Origin: JANXQG01 sp964615095
GTDB taxonomy: Bacteria; Planctomycetota; Planctomycetia; Pirellulales; Thermoguttaceae
Direction of reading: 5' to 3'
Length of the DNA stretch: 64,000 bases
NCBI GenBank assembly: GCA_964615095.1
Contig: CAZTPX010000006.1
Location: forward strand, 81,573-145,572
The notes beneath the pieces were generated by a model. The model searched no databases, had not been told where the DNA came from, and worked only from the letters and a program-made list of their open reading frames with translations. The number at the start of each line of letters is the position of its first letter. Positions within the stretch are counted from its first letter, which is position 1. A program made the translations under genes and the position numbers. This document shows, one piece after another, positions 33,966-44,357 of this stretch.

Positions 33966-34442
33966 CTACGCGGTCACTGCTTGCCGTACGGGTGTCAGGC
34001 CGACTTCAAGAACCAGCGAGCCCCAGATGGTCGTGAAGGGCACACAGATGGGCGTCACGTCCTTGGGGAAGTGGATCATGTGGGCATTGCCGGTAACGAC
34101 ATTCGGCAGGCTTACCCCCAGGTGAAACTCTTCCAGTTTCGACTTGGCCGCCCCGGCGATCACGTTGGTCAGTTCGCCCACGGCGTCCACCACGTCGGCG
34201 GTGAGTTCGGTGAACTGGTCCATGAGCAAGACCGAGGCTACGCCCAGGGCGACTTCCTTCGGCATGTTGAGCACGACGGTCCCTACCGCGTCGCCCGACA
34301 GCCCGATGACCCCGCTCACGCAGAAATCCGATCCCGCCGCGGTGCGCAGGTACGGGGCGCCGCGCTGGGCCTCGATCGATAACATGGTCTGGAATGCGTT
34401 CTTGACGGAGGCGATGAACGGATTGATGTATTCGGCGCGCAT
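33966..34442 (-). CDS. CheX-like chemotaxis phosphatase domain protein
   Basis: A 158-residue protein of the CheX/CheC-like fold, which dephosphorylates CheY in chemotaxis systems. It has 'MRAEYINPFIASVKNAFQTM' at the start, a 'GVIGLSGDAVGTVVLNMPKE' strand pair and the helix 'ADVVDAVGELTNVIAGAAKS', which carries the family's E..N catalytic pair, then 'HFPKDVTPICVPFTT' at the end. ATG 34442 is preferred over an upstream TTG. No chemotaxis genes adjoin it. Confidence 0.85.
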   Translation of the reverse strand: MRAEYINPFIASVKNAFQTMLSIEAQRGAPYLRTAAGSDFCVSGVIGLSGDAVGTVVLNMPKEVALGVASVLLMDQFTELTADVVDAVGELTNVIAGAAKSKLEEFHLGVSLPNVVTGNAHMIHFPKDVTPICVPFTTIWGSLVLEVGLTPVRQAVTA

Positions 34443-34720
34443 GGACGGAGGCTTTCGATTCTCGCGGTCGATCAGCAAGGTACACGAAAACGTAGCTTGC
34501 AATCGGTGGACTGCAAGTAATCTAGCCCTGTGTCTCGACGGAAAATTCGGGACACCTAGTATAACTCCCCTAGTTTTCGCAGTTATTTTATCTTTCTCAG
34601 TGTCAAGACATAATGCGCGCGGCCATTCCTAACCGATCTTTTCTTGTACCGACACCTTAGACGCAGTTTCTCTGAGGCAGCCGCCCCGGTGAACACCCCC
34701 AGTTCCACCCCATTTCTTCA

Positions 34721-34936
34721 ATGGTCGACATCAGCCCCCTCGAAGATCGCGTGCATTGCGCGATAGAACAAAGTCCTTATATTGCCCCCAAGACGCTTCG
34801 TTTTGAGACGAGCGAAGGCCGCGTGACCCTGCGTGGCACGGTGGGGACATTCTTTCAAAAACAAATGGCCCAAGAGGCGATCCGCCGCGTGGCGGGCGTT
34901 CGAGAGATCGCCAATGAGCTGGAAGTTTGTTGGTAG
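34721..34936 (+). CDS. BON-domain protein
   Basis: A 71-residue protein consisting of one BON domain: 'LEDRVHCAIEQSPYIAPKTL' as the first helix, 'GRVTLRGTVGTFFQKQMA' as the central strands and 'RVAGVREIANELEV' at the end. BON domains bind phospholipid or other proteins and are often periplasmic, but no signal peptide is visible here. It stands alone between cheX and the large propeller gene. Confidence 0.8.
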   Translation: MVDISPLEDRVHCAIEQSPYIAPKTLRFETSEGRVTLRGTVGTFFQKQMAQEAIRRVAGVREIANELEVCW

Positions 34937-35183
34937 CTTCACCTCGCCCCTATTCTCCCGCAGAAGACGCCAGGAGACAGGAGGAGCCACAAACGCCCTT
35001 CCTAACGGGCTTTCGCGACCCTTGAGGTGCCATCTACTCCGCTAGAGGTGGTCGCTTCCGGAGACAGCAGGAGAACCGAATTCCTGACAAACCGCCTGAC
35101 AAACGCCGACAAACGACCCCCGAAGGTGGCGAGTCTCCCGCGTCCGCCGTCTTCTCCCTTCGCTTCTCTTGGCCGCTGCCGCT

Positions 35184-38100
35184 ATGCTCGTGAGATTCTT
35201 TTACAATTCTGCCGAAAAGGTTCTTTCCCAAACCGGCCTCTGCCGGCAACTATTGATTTTGCTGACTTGCCTGATGGCGGCGGTCCCGCTTGCGGCGGCC
35301 GAGAAGCCGCTGCGCGTGGTCGGCGTGCTGGGCAATACGTCGGGCACGAGCGATCGCCCGCTGCCCTATGCCTTCTATAAGGGCATCGCCCTGGACGGCC
35401 GGGGACGGCTGTTCCTGAGCGGGGCGGCCCAAGGCATCGTAGTCTGCGATCAGGACGGCCACTGCCTGGCCGTGCTGCCGCTGGACGATCTGCCCGGCTA
35501 CGTGCCGCGGTCGCTGCTGGTCAGGGCCGGCCAGTCGGTCTTCGGCGTGGCCCTGGCGGCCAACGGGGCGCAAAGTGCGCTGTTTCGCATCGACGCATCG
35601 GCTGCCGACCCGGCGCGACTCAAGGCGACGCGCATCGCGGCAGGCCCCGGTCATTGGGCGCTGTCCAACACGCTGGATGCCCAGGGCCGTGTAATCGTAG
35701 GCCAATCGCAGCCCTCGGCCCTGCGCTACTCGGTGCTGGCCCTTGAGGCGGACGGTGGACGCGCCATGCGGCTATTCGAAGTGGACCAGCCCAAGGGGTC
35801 GCAGCCGCCCTGGCGGCATTTGATCCAGGTCGATACCGACGGCGCGATCAGTATCGAGCATTCCGGCGGCGTGGACTGGAATGGGCGGTTTACGATCGAT
35901 GGCCGCCGCCTGCGCGACGCGATCCAAGGGCAACTGCTGGGCGGCTTCCGCTACCACTTCGGCTACGAAGGCGGGTTGCGGCGCATGGATGTGAGCGATC
36001 AGGTGGCTGTGCCCGGCGAGTGCGGGTCGGAGGCCCCGGAGATCCGCATGGCGGGGCAGATAGCCCAGTCCGGCGAGCGATACTTCCTGGCCGGGCGCGG
36101 CGGGGCAGTGGAAGCCGCCTGGAACGGCACGAATTTCGTCTACACGCGTCGCATCGGCGGCGTCTACTTGGAAGACATCACAGCCGACCGCGCCTCGCTC
36201 CGCGGCTTGGCCTACACCGCCTCGGGCAACGAGGACGTGCAGCACGGCATCGAACTGCCCAAGGACCAACCCATCGGCCAGATGCTCCGTGTCGGCCCTC
36301 CTCTGCACAGCGTTCATGCCGAGGCCTGCGTGCCCGCGCCCGACGGCATGATCGTCGTCTATCGTAATTCCAAGGGCGTGGGCCTGCGGTTGGAAGGCCC
36401 GTCCTCGCGACAACTCGACGAGGCCCTGCCCGAGGTCCGCTCGATCGGCCAGGCCGCCTTGCAGGGCAACGATCTGCTGCTGGCCGACCCGCAGTCGGGC
36501 ACGATCTGGCGGCGGCCGCTGGTAGGGAAAGACGTCCGCCTCTCCGCTTGGCGCACGGGCATGCCGGGCGTGGTCGGGCTGGCCGTAGCGCCCAACGCGG
36601 TCTATGCGGCCACGGCCACCAAGGTTGTCCGGCTCGGTCCGGATGGTAGCGGTCAGGTTTGGGCGAGCGCCGTGCCCTATCGGGCCATCCGCCGCCTGGC
36701 GGCCACGGTCGAGGCGGTCTACGTCTGCGACACGGCCGCCTGCGTGGTCGACAAGCTGGACGCCGAGACGGGCCGGCGACAGGCACGGCTGGGCGTGTGG
36801 GGCGAGCCGGGCGCCGGCTTGGACCACTTGGATCACCCCTCCGCGATTGCTGCGGATATCGACGCGGTCTACGTGGCCGACAACGGCAACGGCCGCGTGC
36901 TGGCGGCTACCACTACGCTCTGGCGTCCGGACATCGTGCGCTTGCCGCGCGGCGAGGAGTCGCCGGTCGTGGCGACGCAGATTCCGTTCAGCCCGCCGCA
37001 GTCCGGCCGCTTGAGCCTCAACGTTTATGACGCAAACGACGTGACGGTGCGGCAGGTGGCCTGCGCCCAGCCCGCGGACCGGCCGATCACCTGGGATGGC
37101 CGCGATCTTTACGGCCAGTGGGTTGCACCGGGCCGCTACCGCTACCACGCCATGCTGGCGCCCAAGCTCGCGCTGCGCTACGTGACCAGCATCGGCCAGA
37201 GCGGCAATCCGCCTTATCGCACGGCCGACGGCAAGGGAAGCTGGGGCGGCGTGTGGGGCTACGTGATGGACATCTGCACGGTCGACGACGCGCCCGACGC
37301 GGACATTGTCGTCCTCTGGTCGTTCGAGGAAGGCGAGGGCGGCCTGGTGCGGATGAGCCGCGACGGCGCGGTCCGCTGGAAGCAGCATCTCGACTGGTGG
37401 ATGAAGGCCCAGCAGATGGCCGTCGCCAGCGACGGGCAGTCGATCTACATTGCCGCGGCCTCGGCGATGGGCGCATCGCAGGGGCAATCGAACTACGGCG
37501 GCGAGATGAACCGGCCCATGCTGTGGCGCGTGGACTCCAAGAGCGGTGCGAAGCGGCCCTTCCCCGGCACCGACGAGCAGCGGCAGTGCATGTTCGGCCG
37601 CTATCTGGCGGGCGGGCGGATCGTGACCGACGTGGCGGTGCGCGGTGGTAAGGTCTACCTGACCGCGCCGGCACAGGACACGCTTTTCGTGGCCGACGCC
37701 CGCACTGGCCGCGAGTTGGCGGCCTGGCCCGTACCGCAAGTCTCGGGCGTGACTGCCGACGCCGCCGGGCGGCTGTTGGTGGGTAGCGGCAACAAGATCG
37801 TCGCGCTCGATGCCAGCGGACGGCCACAGCGGACCTTGGCCGATGCCGGCGGCCCCATCTGGGACCTCAAGGCCGCGCCCGGCGGAGCGCTGGTGGCCAG
37901 TGTCGGCGCACCCCGGCACCAAGTCGTCTACTTCGACGCCGCCGGAAAGGAACTGCGGGCCTTGGGCCAGCCCGGCGGACGCCCCAAGTGTGGACGCATG
38001 GTTCCCGCTGTGTTTCGCGATCCCGTGGGCCTGTGCGTTGCGGCCGACGGCACACTGTTCGTCGCCGAAAGCGCGGCCCCCAAGCGATTCACCCGCTGGT

Positions 38101-40022
38101 CGGCCGACGGCAAACTGCAGCGCGAGTTCCACGGTCCCTATTATTACAGCGGCATGTTCGGCATCGACGAGCAGCAGCCCGAGCACGTCTATGGCGATAC
38201 GCACAGTGATTTGATTCGCTACGTGGTCGACTATGAGACGGGCCGCTGGAACGTGGACCATTATTGGATCGAGGCCTACAAGGACGCGGGCATGCCGGTG
38301 GAGAAGGACTCCAACGCGCCGGTCAAGTGGTGGCCGCGGATCCGCCACAACGCCGGCCGCACGTGGTGGTGCAGCGGCAGCGGCGGCATCCTGGAACTGC
38401 AGGATGACCGCGTCCGCGGCGTGGCGGCCGTCTATGGCGGCGGAATGGAAAAACTGCCCGACGGTGGCTACCGGCCCTCTTTCGGCCGCAAGCCTGCCAG
38501 CCTGATGGGCACCTGGTCCGACACGAACGGCGACGGCCGCGTGCAGGACGACGAATGGCACGTGACCGATCGCTCGGCTTATCCGCCGCAGGCCAGCGGC
38601 CCACAGCAGGGCTGGGGCGCGTACTTCGACGAGGACTTCACTCTGTACATGCATGACTGGTCCGACGACTCGGCGGGCGGCGTGTGGCAGATTCCGGTAG
38701 CCCGCTGGACGCCGCAGGCCCCGGTGTATCTCTGGGAGAACGCGCGGCACGTCGGTCTGCCGCTGGGCCACGGCTTGCAGCATGGCGCCAGCGGGGCGCG
38801 CAGCGCCTTCTATCACAACGGCGCGGTATATGCCTTCAACGGCGGCTACAATGCGGCGCAGTTGCCTGGCGTGGGGCACGGCCACGACTGGGAGTTCGCC
38901 CAGATCACGCGTTACGACGCGCAGACCGGGCGGCCGATGTGGCATGCGGGCCAACGCGCGGCCGCCTTCGTCGCCCCCGGCCAGCACTACTGCCCGACCG
39001 GTCCCGCGGGCGTGGTCGACGACTACCTGTTCTGGACCGATGAAAACAGCCTGGTTCACGTTTGGGACGTGCGACACGGATTGTATGTCGACACGCTCCT
39101 GGAGGATGGTTCCCGCGGCCCGCTACCGTCGCCCTACACGGTCTGGGTCGAACTGTTCAATAGTCGCGTGTTCCGTCATTCCAAGACCGGCAAGGTCTAC
39201 CTGTTGGCGGCCAGCGACGCGATCCACGTTTTCGAGGTGCTGGGCATCGAGCAGCAGCCGCTGCGCTTCCAGGGCGAGTTCAGCGTGACGCAGGCGGAAC
39301 TGGACGCCGCGCGGCGCGAAGCGGCCGGGCGCTCGGGTGGCCGCGAGCGGACGCTGCTGATCCGCCGCGCACGCGGGCCCGTTCGCATCGACGGCGACCT
39401 GGACGAATTTGCCGCCGCGCCGGCCGCGGAGATGGTCTTGCACGAGCATGCCCGGGGCACCGCGCGGCTGCTGTACGACGACCGCTACCTGTATCTCGGT
39501 TGCGACGTGCAGGACGATTCACCGTGGAAGAACGCGGGCAGCGACCTGACCACGTTGTTCAAGACGGGCGATGCGATCGACCTCTGGCTCGGTCCCTCGG
39601 CAGGCCGCCGGGCGTTGGGTACCAAGGACGTCCGCGTGTTGCTAGCGCCGCAAGGTGCGCGGACCATTGCCGTGGCCTATCGGCCCAAGGTGCTTGTGGA
39701 CCGCAAGCCGGTGCCCTTCCGCTCGCCCTCGGGCGAGGTCTGGATGGACCGGGTCGAGGTGCTCGGCGAGGTGCAAGCGGCCGTGAAGAGGACGGCTGGC
39801 GGCTACCGCTTGGAAGCAGCCATACCCCGCGCCTTGGTCGGCCTGGAAAGCGCTGTGGAGCGGATCGGATTGGACATCTCGATCAACTTCAGCGACCCGG
39901 CCGGCCAGCGCAATGTCGCCCGCATTCACTGGGGCCGCCACGGTGCGGCCGTCGTCTATGACTTGCCCAGCGAGGCCCGCTTGGAACCGGAAACATGGGG
40001 CGTGGGCGTGCTGGAGCGATGA
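35184..40022 (+). CDS. giant secreted NHL-like propeller protein with C-terminal carbohydrate-binding-like domain
   Basis: About 1612 residues, starting with a hydrophobic signal ('QLLILLTCLMAAVPLAAA'). Many short repeats with 'DGRGRLFLSG', 'ADIDAVYVADNGNGRVLA' and 'AADGTLFVAESAAPKRF' indicate one or more NHL/SMP-30-like beta-propellers. Near residues ~610-680 there is a FlgD-like strand segment ('SLNVYDANDVTVRQV', 'WDGRDLYGQWVAPGRYRY'). The last ~220 residues ('VRIDGDLDEFAAAPAAEMVL' to 'HWGRHGAAVVYDLP') resemble a CBM9/DOMON-type beta-sandwich. ATG 35184 is chosen; an in-frame TTG lies 15 bases upstream. It is likely an exported extracellular or envelope protein of unknown substrate. Confidence 0.75.
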   Translation: MLVRFFYNSAEKVLSQTGLCRQLLILLTCLMAAVPLAAAEKPLRVVGVLGNTSGTSDRPLPYAFYKGIALDGRGRLFLSGAAQGIVVCDQDGHCLAVLPLDDLPGYVPRSLLVRAGQSVFGVALAANGAQSALFRIDASAADPARLKATRIAAGPGHWALSNTLDAQGRVIVGQSQPSALRYSVLALEADGGRAMRLFEVDQPKGSQPPWRHLIQVDTDGAISIEHSGGVDWNGRFTIDGRRLRDAIQGQLLGGFRYHFGYEGGLRRMDVSDQVAVPGECGSEAPEIRMAGQIAQSGERYFLAGRGGAVEAAWNGTNFVYTRRIGGVYLEDITADRASLRGLAYTASGNEDVQHGIELPKDQPIGQMLRVGPPLHSVHAEACVPAPDGMIVVYRNSKGVGLRLEGPSSRQLDEALPEVRSIGQAALQGNDLLLADPQSGTIWRRPLVGKDVRLSAWRTGMPGVVGLAVAPNAVYAATATKVVRLGPDGSGQVWASAVPYRAIRRLAATVEAVYVCDTAACVVDKLDAETGRRQARLGVWGEPGAGLDHLDHPSAIAADIDAVYVADNGNGRVLAATTTLWRPDIVRLPRGEESPVVATQIPFSPPQSGRLSLNVYDANDVTVRQVACAQPADRPITWDGRDLYGQWVAPGRYRYHAMLAPKLALRYVTSIGQSGNPPYRTADGKGSWGGVWGYVMDICTVDDAPDADIVVLWSFEEGEGGLVRMSRDGAVRWKQHLDWWMKAQQMAVASDGQSIYIAAASAMGASQGQSNYGGEMNRPMLWRVDSKSGAKRPFPGTDEQRQCMFGRYLAGGRIVTDVAVRGGKVYLTAPAQDTLFVADARTGRELAAWPVPQVSGVTADAAGRLLVGSGNKIVALDASGRPQRTLADAGGPIWDLKAAPGGALVASVGAPRHQVVYFDAAGKELRALGQPGGRPKCGRMVPAVFRDPVGLCVAADGTLFVAESAAPKRFTRWSADGKLQREFHGPYYYSGMFGIDEQQPEHVYGDTHSDLIRYVVDYETGRWNVDHYWIEAYKDAGMPVEKDSNAPVKWWPRIRHNAGRTWWCSGSGGILELQDDRVRGVAAVYGGGMEKLPDGGYRPSFGRKPASLMGTWSDTNGDGRVQDDEWHVTDRSAYPPQASGPQQGWGAYFDEDFTLYMHDWSDDSAGGVWQIPVARWTPQAPVYLWENARHVGLPLGHGLQHGASGARSAFYHNGAVYAFNGGYNAAQLPGVGHGHDWEFAQITRYDAQTGRPMWHAGQRAAAFVAPGQHYCPTGPAGVVDDYLFWTDENSLVHVWDVRHGLYVDTLLEDGSRGPLPSPYTVWVELFNSRVFRHSKTGKVYLLAASDAIHVFEVLGIEQQPLRFQGEFSVTQAELDAARREAAGRSGGRERTLLIRRARGPVRIDGDLDEFAAAPAAEMVLHEHARGTARLLYDDRYLYLGCDVQDDSPWKNAGSDLTTLFKTGDAIDLWLGPSAGRRALGTKDVRVLLAPQGARTIAVAYRPKVLVDRKPVPFRSPSGEVWMDRVEVLGEVQAAVKRTAGGYRLEAAIPRALVGLESAVERIGLDISINFSDPAGQRNVARIHWGRHGAAVVYDLPSEARLEPETWGVGVLER

Positions 40023-40046
40023 GCAATGGATATTGTGCCTGGAGTT

Positions 40047-40767
40047 GCTAACTGAGTCCAGCAAGAATTGCACGGGGGCGATCTACGACATCGAGGTGCA
40101 GTTGGCGATTTTCGAGGGCTTGGTGCAGCGGATCGTCTATTACGGCTGCGAACTCTACGCCGGCCAACTCACTAGGGGGGACGACTACGAGAACCTGCAC
40201 CCCGTCTATTCGATCTGGTTGCTCAACGGCATCCTTTGGTCGGTGGCCAGCCAGGTCCACCATACCTTTCGCCTGGCCGACGAGGAATCGGGGCGGATTC
40301 TGCGGGAAACGTTGGAGATTCACACGCTGGAACTGGGGAGGTATAATCTAACGGAGGCAGAACTGCGTTCGGCCAGCACGCTGGACTGCTGGCTGTACTG
40401 GCTTTTACACGCCCACGAGTACGAGCCTGCGGCCCTGCTGAAATTGTTGCCGCAACCGGCCATACGGCAAGCGACGGAGACGCTCGCCCGAATTGCAGAA
40501 ATAACGGAGGACAAAGCGATGTATGACGCACGAGAGAAAGCGATTCGCGATCGGAAATGGGAACTGAAGGCTTCCTTTAGCGAAGGCGAGACCAAAGGCG
40601 AGATCAAAGGCGAGACCAAGGTCAGGATTGAAATGATCCAATCGCTTCAAGGCCTCCTCCGCATGCCCGTCAGCGAGGAGCAAGAACTGCGCACCTTGAC
40701 CTTGGAGCAGCTTCGGGCTCTGACGAGCAGTTTGCAGGAGCAATTGCGCAACCGCACGCCTTCGTAG
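40047..40767 (+). pseudogene. 5'-truncated Rpn-family (PD-(D/E)XK) nuclease/transposase
   Basis: The frame reads 'GAIYDIEVQLAIFEGLVQR', 'VYYGCELYAGQLTRGDDY', 'NPVYSIWLLNG'-like 'HPVYSIWLLNG', 'LEIHTLELGRYNLTEAEL' and 'MYDAREKAIRDRKWELKASF', ending with a Lys/Glu tail (EGETKGEIKGETK). This is the C-terminal two thirds of Rpn/PDDEXK_2 recombination-promoting proteins. The N-terminal part with the first catalytic acidic residue is missing, there is no start codon with a ribosome site, and the break lies ~25 bases after the propeller gene. A mobile-element fragment that no longer encodes an active enzyme. Confidence 0.75.
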
Positions 40768-40898
40768 TCAATGCGAAGTATCGCAAACATCAAATATCTT
40801 GAAGCGATTTTGAGCTGCTTGCTGGAGCGAATACGCAGTCGGATGTTGCCGGACCCGGCTGCGAACTCCGCGCGGCTAGAGGCGGCTCGCGATGAGCT

Positions 40899-43800
40899 AT
40901 GGTTTCCGTGTCTCTTATGAAAAACCTCGACGCGATCCTGATAGCGTTGATTCTCGGAATGCTGCCCGTTGCTCGCGGAAATGAGCCTCACCAGCCGCAG
41001 GCTGCGGCTGCTCCGGTTGCGGCAACCGCGACCAAGGTGCAAGACCTGCCCGATCCTGTGCCGCCTTTTGCAGCCACTGTCGGCAAACGGGTCGCGGCGG
41101 ATTTCAATGTTGCGTCCTTCGAGGCCGAAGAAGGCATTGTCCAACAACCGGCCCTGTGGTTCGGGAACAAGCACATCGACATCATCGACCGCCGCGGATA
41201 CCGCCAGAATCAGGACCAATCGCTCAGCCTCTATATCGACAACCGCCGAGTGCTATTGATCCAATTCTGGGGCGCCTTGAAGGATTTGGGCTATGGCTAT
41301 CCCTTCCAGATGATCAAAGGGCAACCGCCCAAACTGGAATTCAACGCCGCGGCCAAGACCATAACCTTCATCAAGCCCTACACGCTGCCGGGCGGCGGCA
41401 AGGCGACATTTCAGTGGACCTTGAAAAGCCCGGCGGTGGGCCAGGCCGAACTTTCATGGGACTGCGGCGTGGGCGCGGATGCCGACAAGAGCGTCCTGGT
41501 TTCGCCCTGGTTGTTGTTCACGGACGATTATCGTGTGGCGGGCCTGACAGTCAACGATAAGCGGGTGGGCTTTCCGGATTTGTCCATACTAAGCCCTGCG
41601 CAGCGCAAGGAATCGCCCGTCTTCAGTGAATTACTCTCCAAGATGGCCTACGCCCCGTACAGCCCGCTGCAGGGATTTTCGCTGGAGTTCTCGGCCAAGA
41701 CGGCGGGCAATGCAGCGGAGTACAGGGTGGGCAAGGGACTGGAGCTGAAGTGCATGCTGACGGGCAGTCGCAAGGGCAGCATGATCATCGACATGGGACA
41801 GGCTGCCGTGGAAGGCAAGGATGCACAACCGCCGCGGGCAGGGGTCGATTTCTGGAAACACGATGCCGTCCGGGTGCCCGCCCCGGTGACCCGCAACCTG
41901 GTGTGCAACGGCAGTTTCGAGCAGGGCTTTCGCTACTGGAAATGGGGGCCGGGCGGCGGCCGATACCGGGCCGATGCGCCGCCGGCCTATACGATCAGCA
42001 ATCATGGTCTGTTTGGCGGCAAGGCCCTGTCGATCTGTCCCTATGATGCGGCTTTGCCCGCCTACAGCATGCCCATCGCGGTCGAAAGCGGCAAGACCTA
42101 CACGTTGAGCTACTACGTCAAGGCCGAACAGCCGGACACCTACGTGCATGTCAACGCGACGAGCGGGATGCATGGCAGCAAGTTGCTGGACTGGCAGCGG
42201 GCCGGCGCCCAATTCCACAAGATCGCCGCGGACGAGGTGGGCAAATGGGTGCGCAAGTCCCGCACATTCCTTTCGGACACGCGCTGTATCAGTATTTCCG
42301 TCAGTGCTGGCCGCCCGGTTCTGATCGACGGCATCCAGTTGGAAGAGGGAGACCGCGCCAGCGAGTTTGTTTCCCTGCCTGTGGAAGGCCGCATCGAGTC
42401 GGCGTTCGCGGACAACGCGCTGGATTTCGGCAAGCTGCTGGGCGCCAGGTTCATGCTCTCGGGAAAGCCCGGCGGCAAAGGGGCCGTCGACCTTGCCTTC
42501 CGCGACTTCTATCGGACCGAAGTCTTCAGGCTGAAAAAGGGCTATGAACTGGACGACCAGGGAGAGGCTTCTTTCCCGCTTCCGCTGGAAGATGCCCTGG
42601 GCAAGGGCATCTTCGTCGTGAAGGCCGATTTCCAACCGGAAGGCTCCCTGCCCTATTCCGATTATTATCGCCTGGCCATCATTCAGCCGCTGGAGAACCG
42701 GCATGCGAGCAAGGACCTTTTCGGCAACAACACCTTCGGCCATTCCACCCGCGGCAGCGAGTACTACCGGATGTTCATGCGCTGGGGCTGGGGTTCCACG
42801 ACCGGATACAACACACCCAAGGAGATCGATGACGATTTCCGCAAGTATCGCATCAGCTACGGTCCCTGCCTGATCACGTACAACTTCAACGGATTCGGGA
42901 GTATCCGCGACGAGGACTTGATCGGGAAGTTCCAGCATGCGATCTGGGGCGGTCCGATCAACCAAGAAGACCCCAAGTGGAGCGGCAAGATCTCCGCGGC
43001 GGACGCCAGGTTTATCGAGGACACGGTCTATGATGCCGTGAAGGCGAACCGCTGGGTCAAGCGCTGGGCGATCTCGACGGAGTCTGAAGGCAGCTTGCTG
43101 GTCCGTTGCCGCGACTTTGCCGAATATGCCAAAGTCCTGCTGGCCTTCCATCGCGGCGTCAAACGCGCCAGGCCCGATGCCGAGGTCTTTCCCGACGGCG
43201 GAACCTCCGGTTTCTGCGAGTCGCGGGGTTATGCCGAAATGGACGGCTACCTGACCGCCACCGATGGAAAGGTGAAATGGGATGCCATCGCCGTTCATCC
43301 CTATGGCAATCTCGACGGCGTCAACGGCAGCAACGATCTCGACGTGGAAACCGGCAGGCTTCTGGATCTGATGAAGAAGCACGGCTATGGGCAAGAGACC
43401 CCTGTCGACTTCGACGAGTCTTGCAACCTGACGTTCGTAAACATTCCGGAATGGGGCGACACGGGTTGCTTCGACGATTACGATGACGGCCTGCCGAGCT
43501 ACGATTCGGGCTGGAAGGAGTTTCGCCAGGCCTGCTGGATTGCCCGCACCTACATCATGTGCATGAAGTACTGGCCGCAGCTCCGCAGTTGCAACATCTG
43601 GAGCGGCAGCACATTCATCGACCAGAGCTTCACGCCTGTTTCCTTCTGCCTGGTTCCCAACGTGCTGGGGAATCTCTTCCCGAATCCGCGGTTCAAGGCC
43701 GACATCAGGCCGGCCGACGGGATTCGGGGCTACGCCTTCGAAAGCGGCGATGACTGGATTGCCGCACTCTGGTGTACGATCGACAAGGCCGACGAGGGCT

Positions 43801-44012
43801 TCGAACGCGGCCCCCAGATCACGGTCCGTTTCGGCAATATCAAGCCGGAGTTCCTGGACCTCATGGGCAATGTCCGCCGGGCCGCCGTCTCTTCGGGCAA
43901 CATCGCGACCGTCCGTGTCACGCCGGCGCCGCTCTTTATCCGCGTGAAGAAGAGCGACGGCGCGAAGTTGGTGGAATCGCTTTCCCAAGCGGAGGTCAGA
44001 GAGGGGAAATAG
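40899..44012 (+). CDS. secreted glycoside-hydrolase-like protein with CBM_4_9-type module
   Basis: A 1037-residue exported protein with a signal peptide ('DAILIALILGMLPVARG'). The middle (~335-490) has 'NLVCNGSFEQGFRYW' and 'TYTLSYYVKAEQPDTYVHV' to 'ILIDGIQLEEGDRASEF'-like residues ('VLIDGIQLEEGDRA'), a galactose-binding/CBM4-9 sandwich. The following part (~600-950) has barrel-like stretches with 'WAISTESEGSLLVRCRDFAE' and 'DFDESCNLTFVNIPEWGD', suggesting a TIM-barrel hydrolase with an acidic pair. No assigned GH family is recognised. ATG 40899 or ATG 40917 both precede the signal peptide. Confidence 0.65.
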   Translation: MVSVSLMKNLDAILIALILGMLPVARGNEPHQPQAAAAPVAATATKVQDLPDPVPPFAATVGKRVAADFNVASFEAEEGIVQQPALWFGNKHIDIIDRRGYRQNQDQSLSLYIDNRRVLLIQFWGALKDLGYGYPFQMIKGQPPKLEFNAAAKTITFIKPYTLPGGGKATFQWTLKSPAVGQAELSWDCGVGADADKSVLVSPWLLFTDDYRVAGLTVNDKRVGFPDLSILSPAQRKESPVFSELLSKMAYAPYSPLQGFSLEFSAKTAGNAAEYRVGKGLELKCMLTGSRKGSMIIDMGQAAVEGKDAQPPRAGVDFWKHDAVRVPAPVTRNLVCNGSFEQGFRYWKWGPGGGRYRADAPPAYTISNHGLFGGKALSICPYDAALPAYSMPIAVESGKTYTLSYYVKAEQPDTYVHVNATSGMHGSKLLDWQRAGAQFHKIAADEVGKWVRKSRTFLSDTRCISISVSAGRPVLIDGIQLEEGDRASEFVSLPVEGRIESAFADNALDFGKLLGARFMLSGKPGGKGAVDLAFRDFYRTEVFRLKKGYELDDQGEASFPLPLEDALGKGIFVVKADFQPEGSLPYSDYYRLAIIQPLENRHASKDLFGNNTFGHSTRGSEYYRMFMRWGWGSTTGYNTPKEIDDDFRKYRISYGPCLITYNFNGFGSIRDEDLIGKFQHAIWGGPINQEDPKWSGKISAADARFIEDTVYDAVKANRWVKRWAISTESEGSLLVRCRDFAEYAKVLLAFHRGVKRARPDAEVFPDGGTSGFCESRGYAEMDGYLTATDGKVKWDAIAVHPYGNLDGVNGSNDLDVETGRLLDLMKKHGYGQETPVDFDESCNLTFVNIPEWGDTGCFDDYDDGLPSYDSGWKEFRQACWIARTYIMCMKYWPQLRSCNIWSGSTFIDQSFTPVSFCLVPNVLGNLFPNPRFKADIRPADGIRGYAFESGDDWIAALWCTIDKADEGFERGPQITVRFGNIKPEFLDLMGNVRRAAVSSGNIATVRVTPAPLFIRVKKSDGAKLVESLSQAEVREGK

Positions 44013-44151
44013 GCAAGATCGAAATGATCGACACGCCTGACGACTGGCAAATTCACCCACACGACTGCCGCTCCGGCCGCGCCTTATTCGCGATCGATCG
44101 CTCTGGGCCGCTTTTATCTTCCTGTCTTCCCTTTTGTCTTTTCCTTGCTGT

Positions 44152-44333
44152 CTTTGCGCCTTGGCGTCTTTGCGTGAGAACCCCCGCATGCTGGCGCCGT
44201 TTGCTCATTCGGCCCCTTCGAGCAACCCGTTCTTTCAGCGTGCTTAGCCCAGGACCGCTATTCAACAGGAGACCGACAAGCCATGAAGAGTTTTCCGGTG
44301 CGAGTTCTCACGCCAAGGCGCAAAGGCGCAAAG
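44152..44333. repeat. inverted pair of CGCAAAG/CTTTGCG arms
   Basis: CTTTGCGCCTTGGCGTCTTT… (44152-44181) and …CGCCAAGGCGCAAAGGCGCA (44304-44333) are imperfect complements about 120 bases apart. These CGCAAAG-CGCCAAG repeats occur in many planctomycete and other genomes. The ~345-base gap between the hydrolase-like gene and the MFS gene holds nothing else recognised. Confidence 0.8.
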
Positions 44334-44357
44334 GATAGAAGGAGAGCGGTACGACCT

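Noticed and set aside
35772..39077. Long open frame on the minus strand opposite the propeller gene
   Set aside because: High GC makes long antisense frames common. The reading is low-complexity Ala/Arg/Gly/His-rich, has no family motifs, and the + strand frame has clear repeats and a signal peptide.
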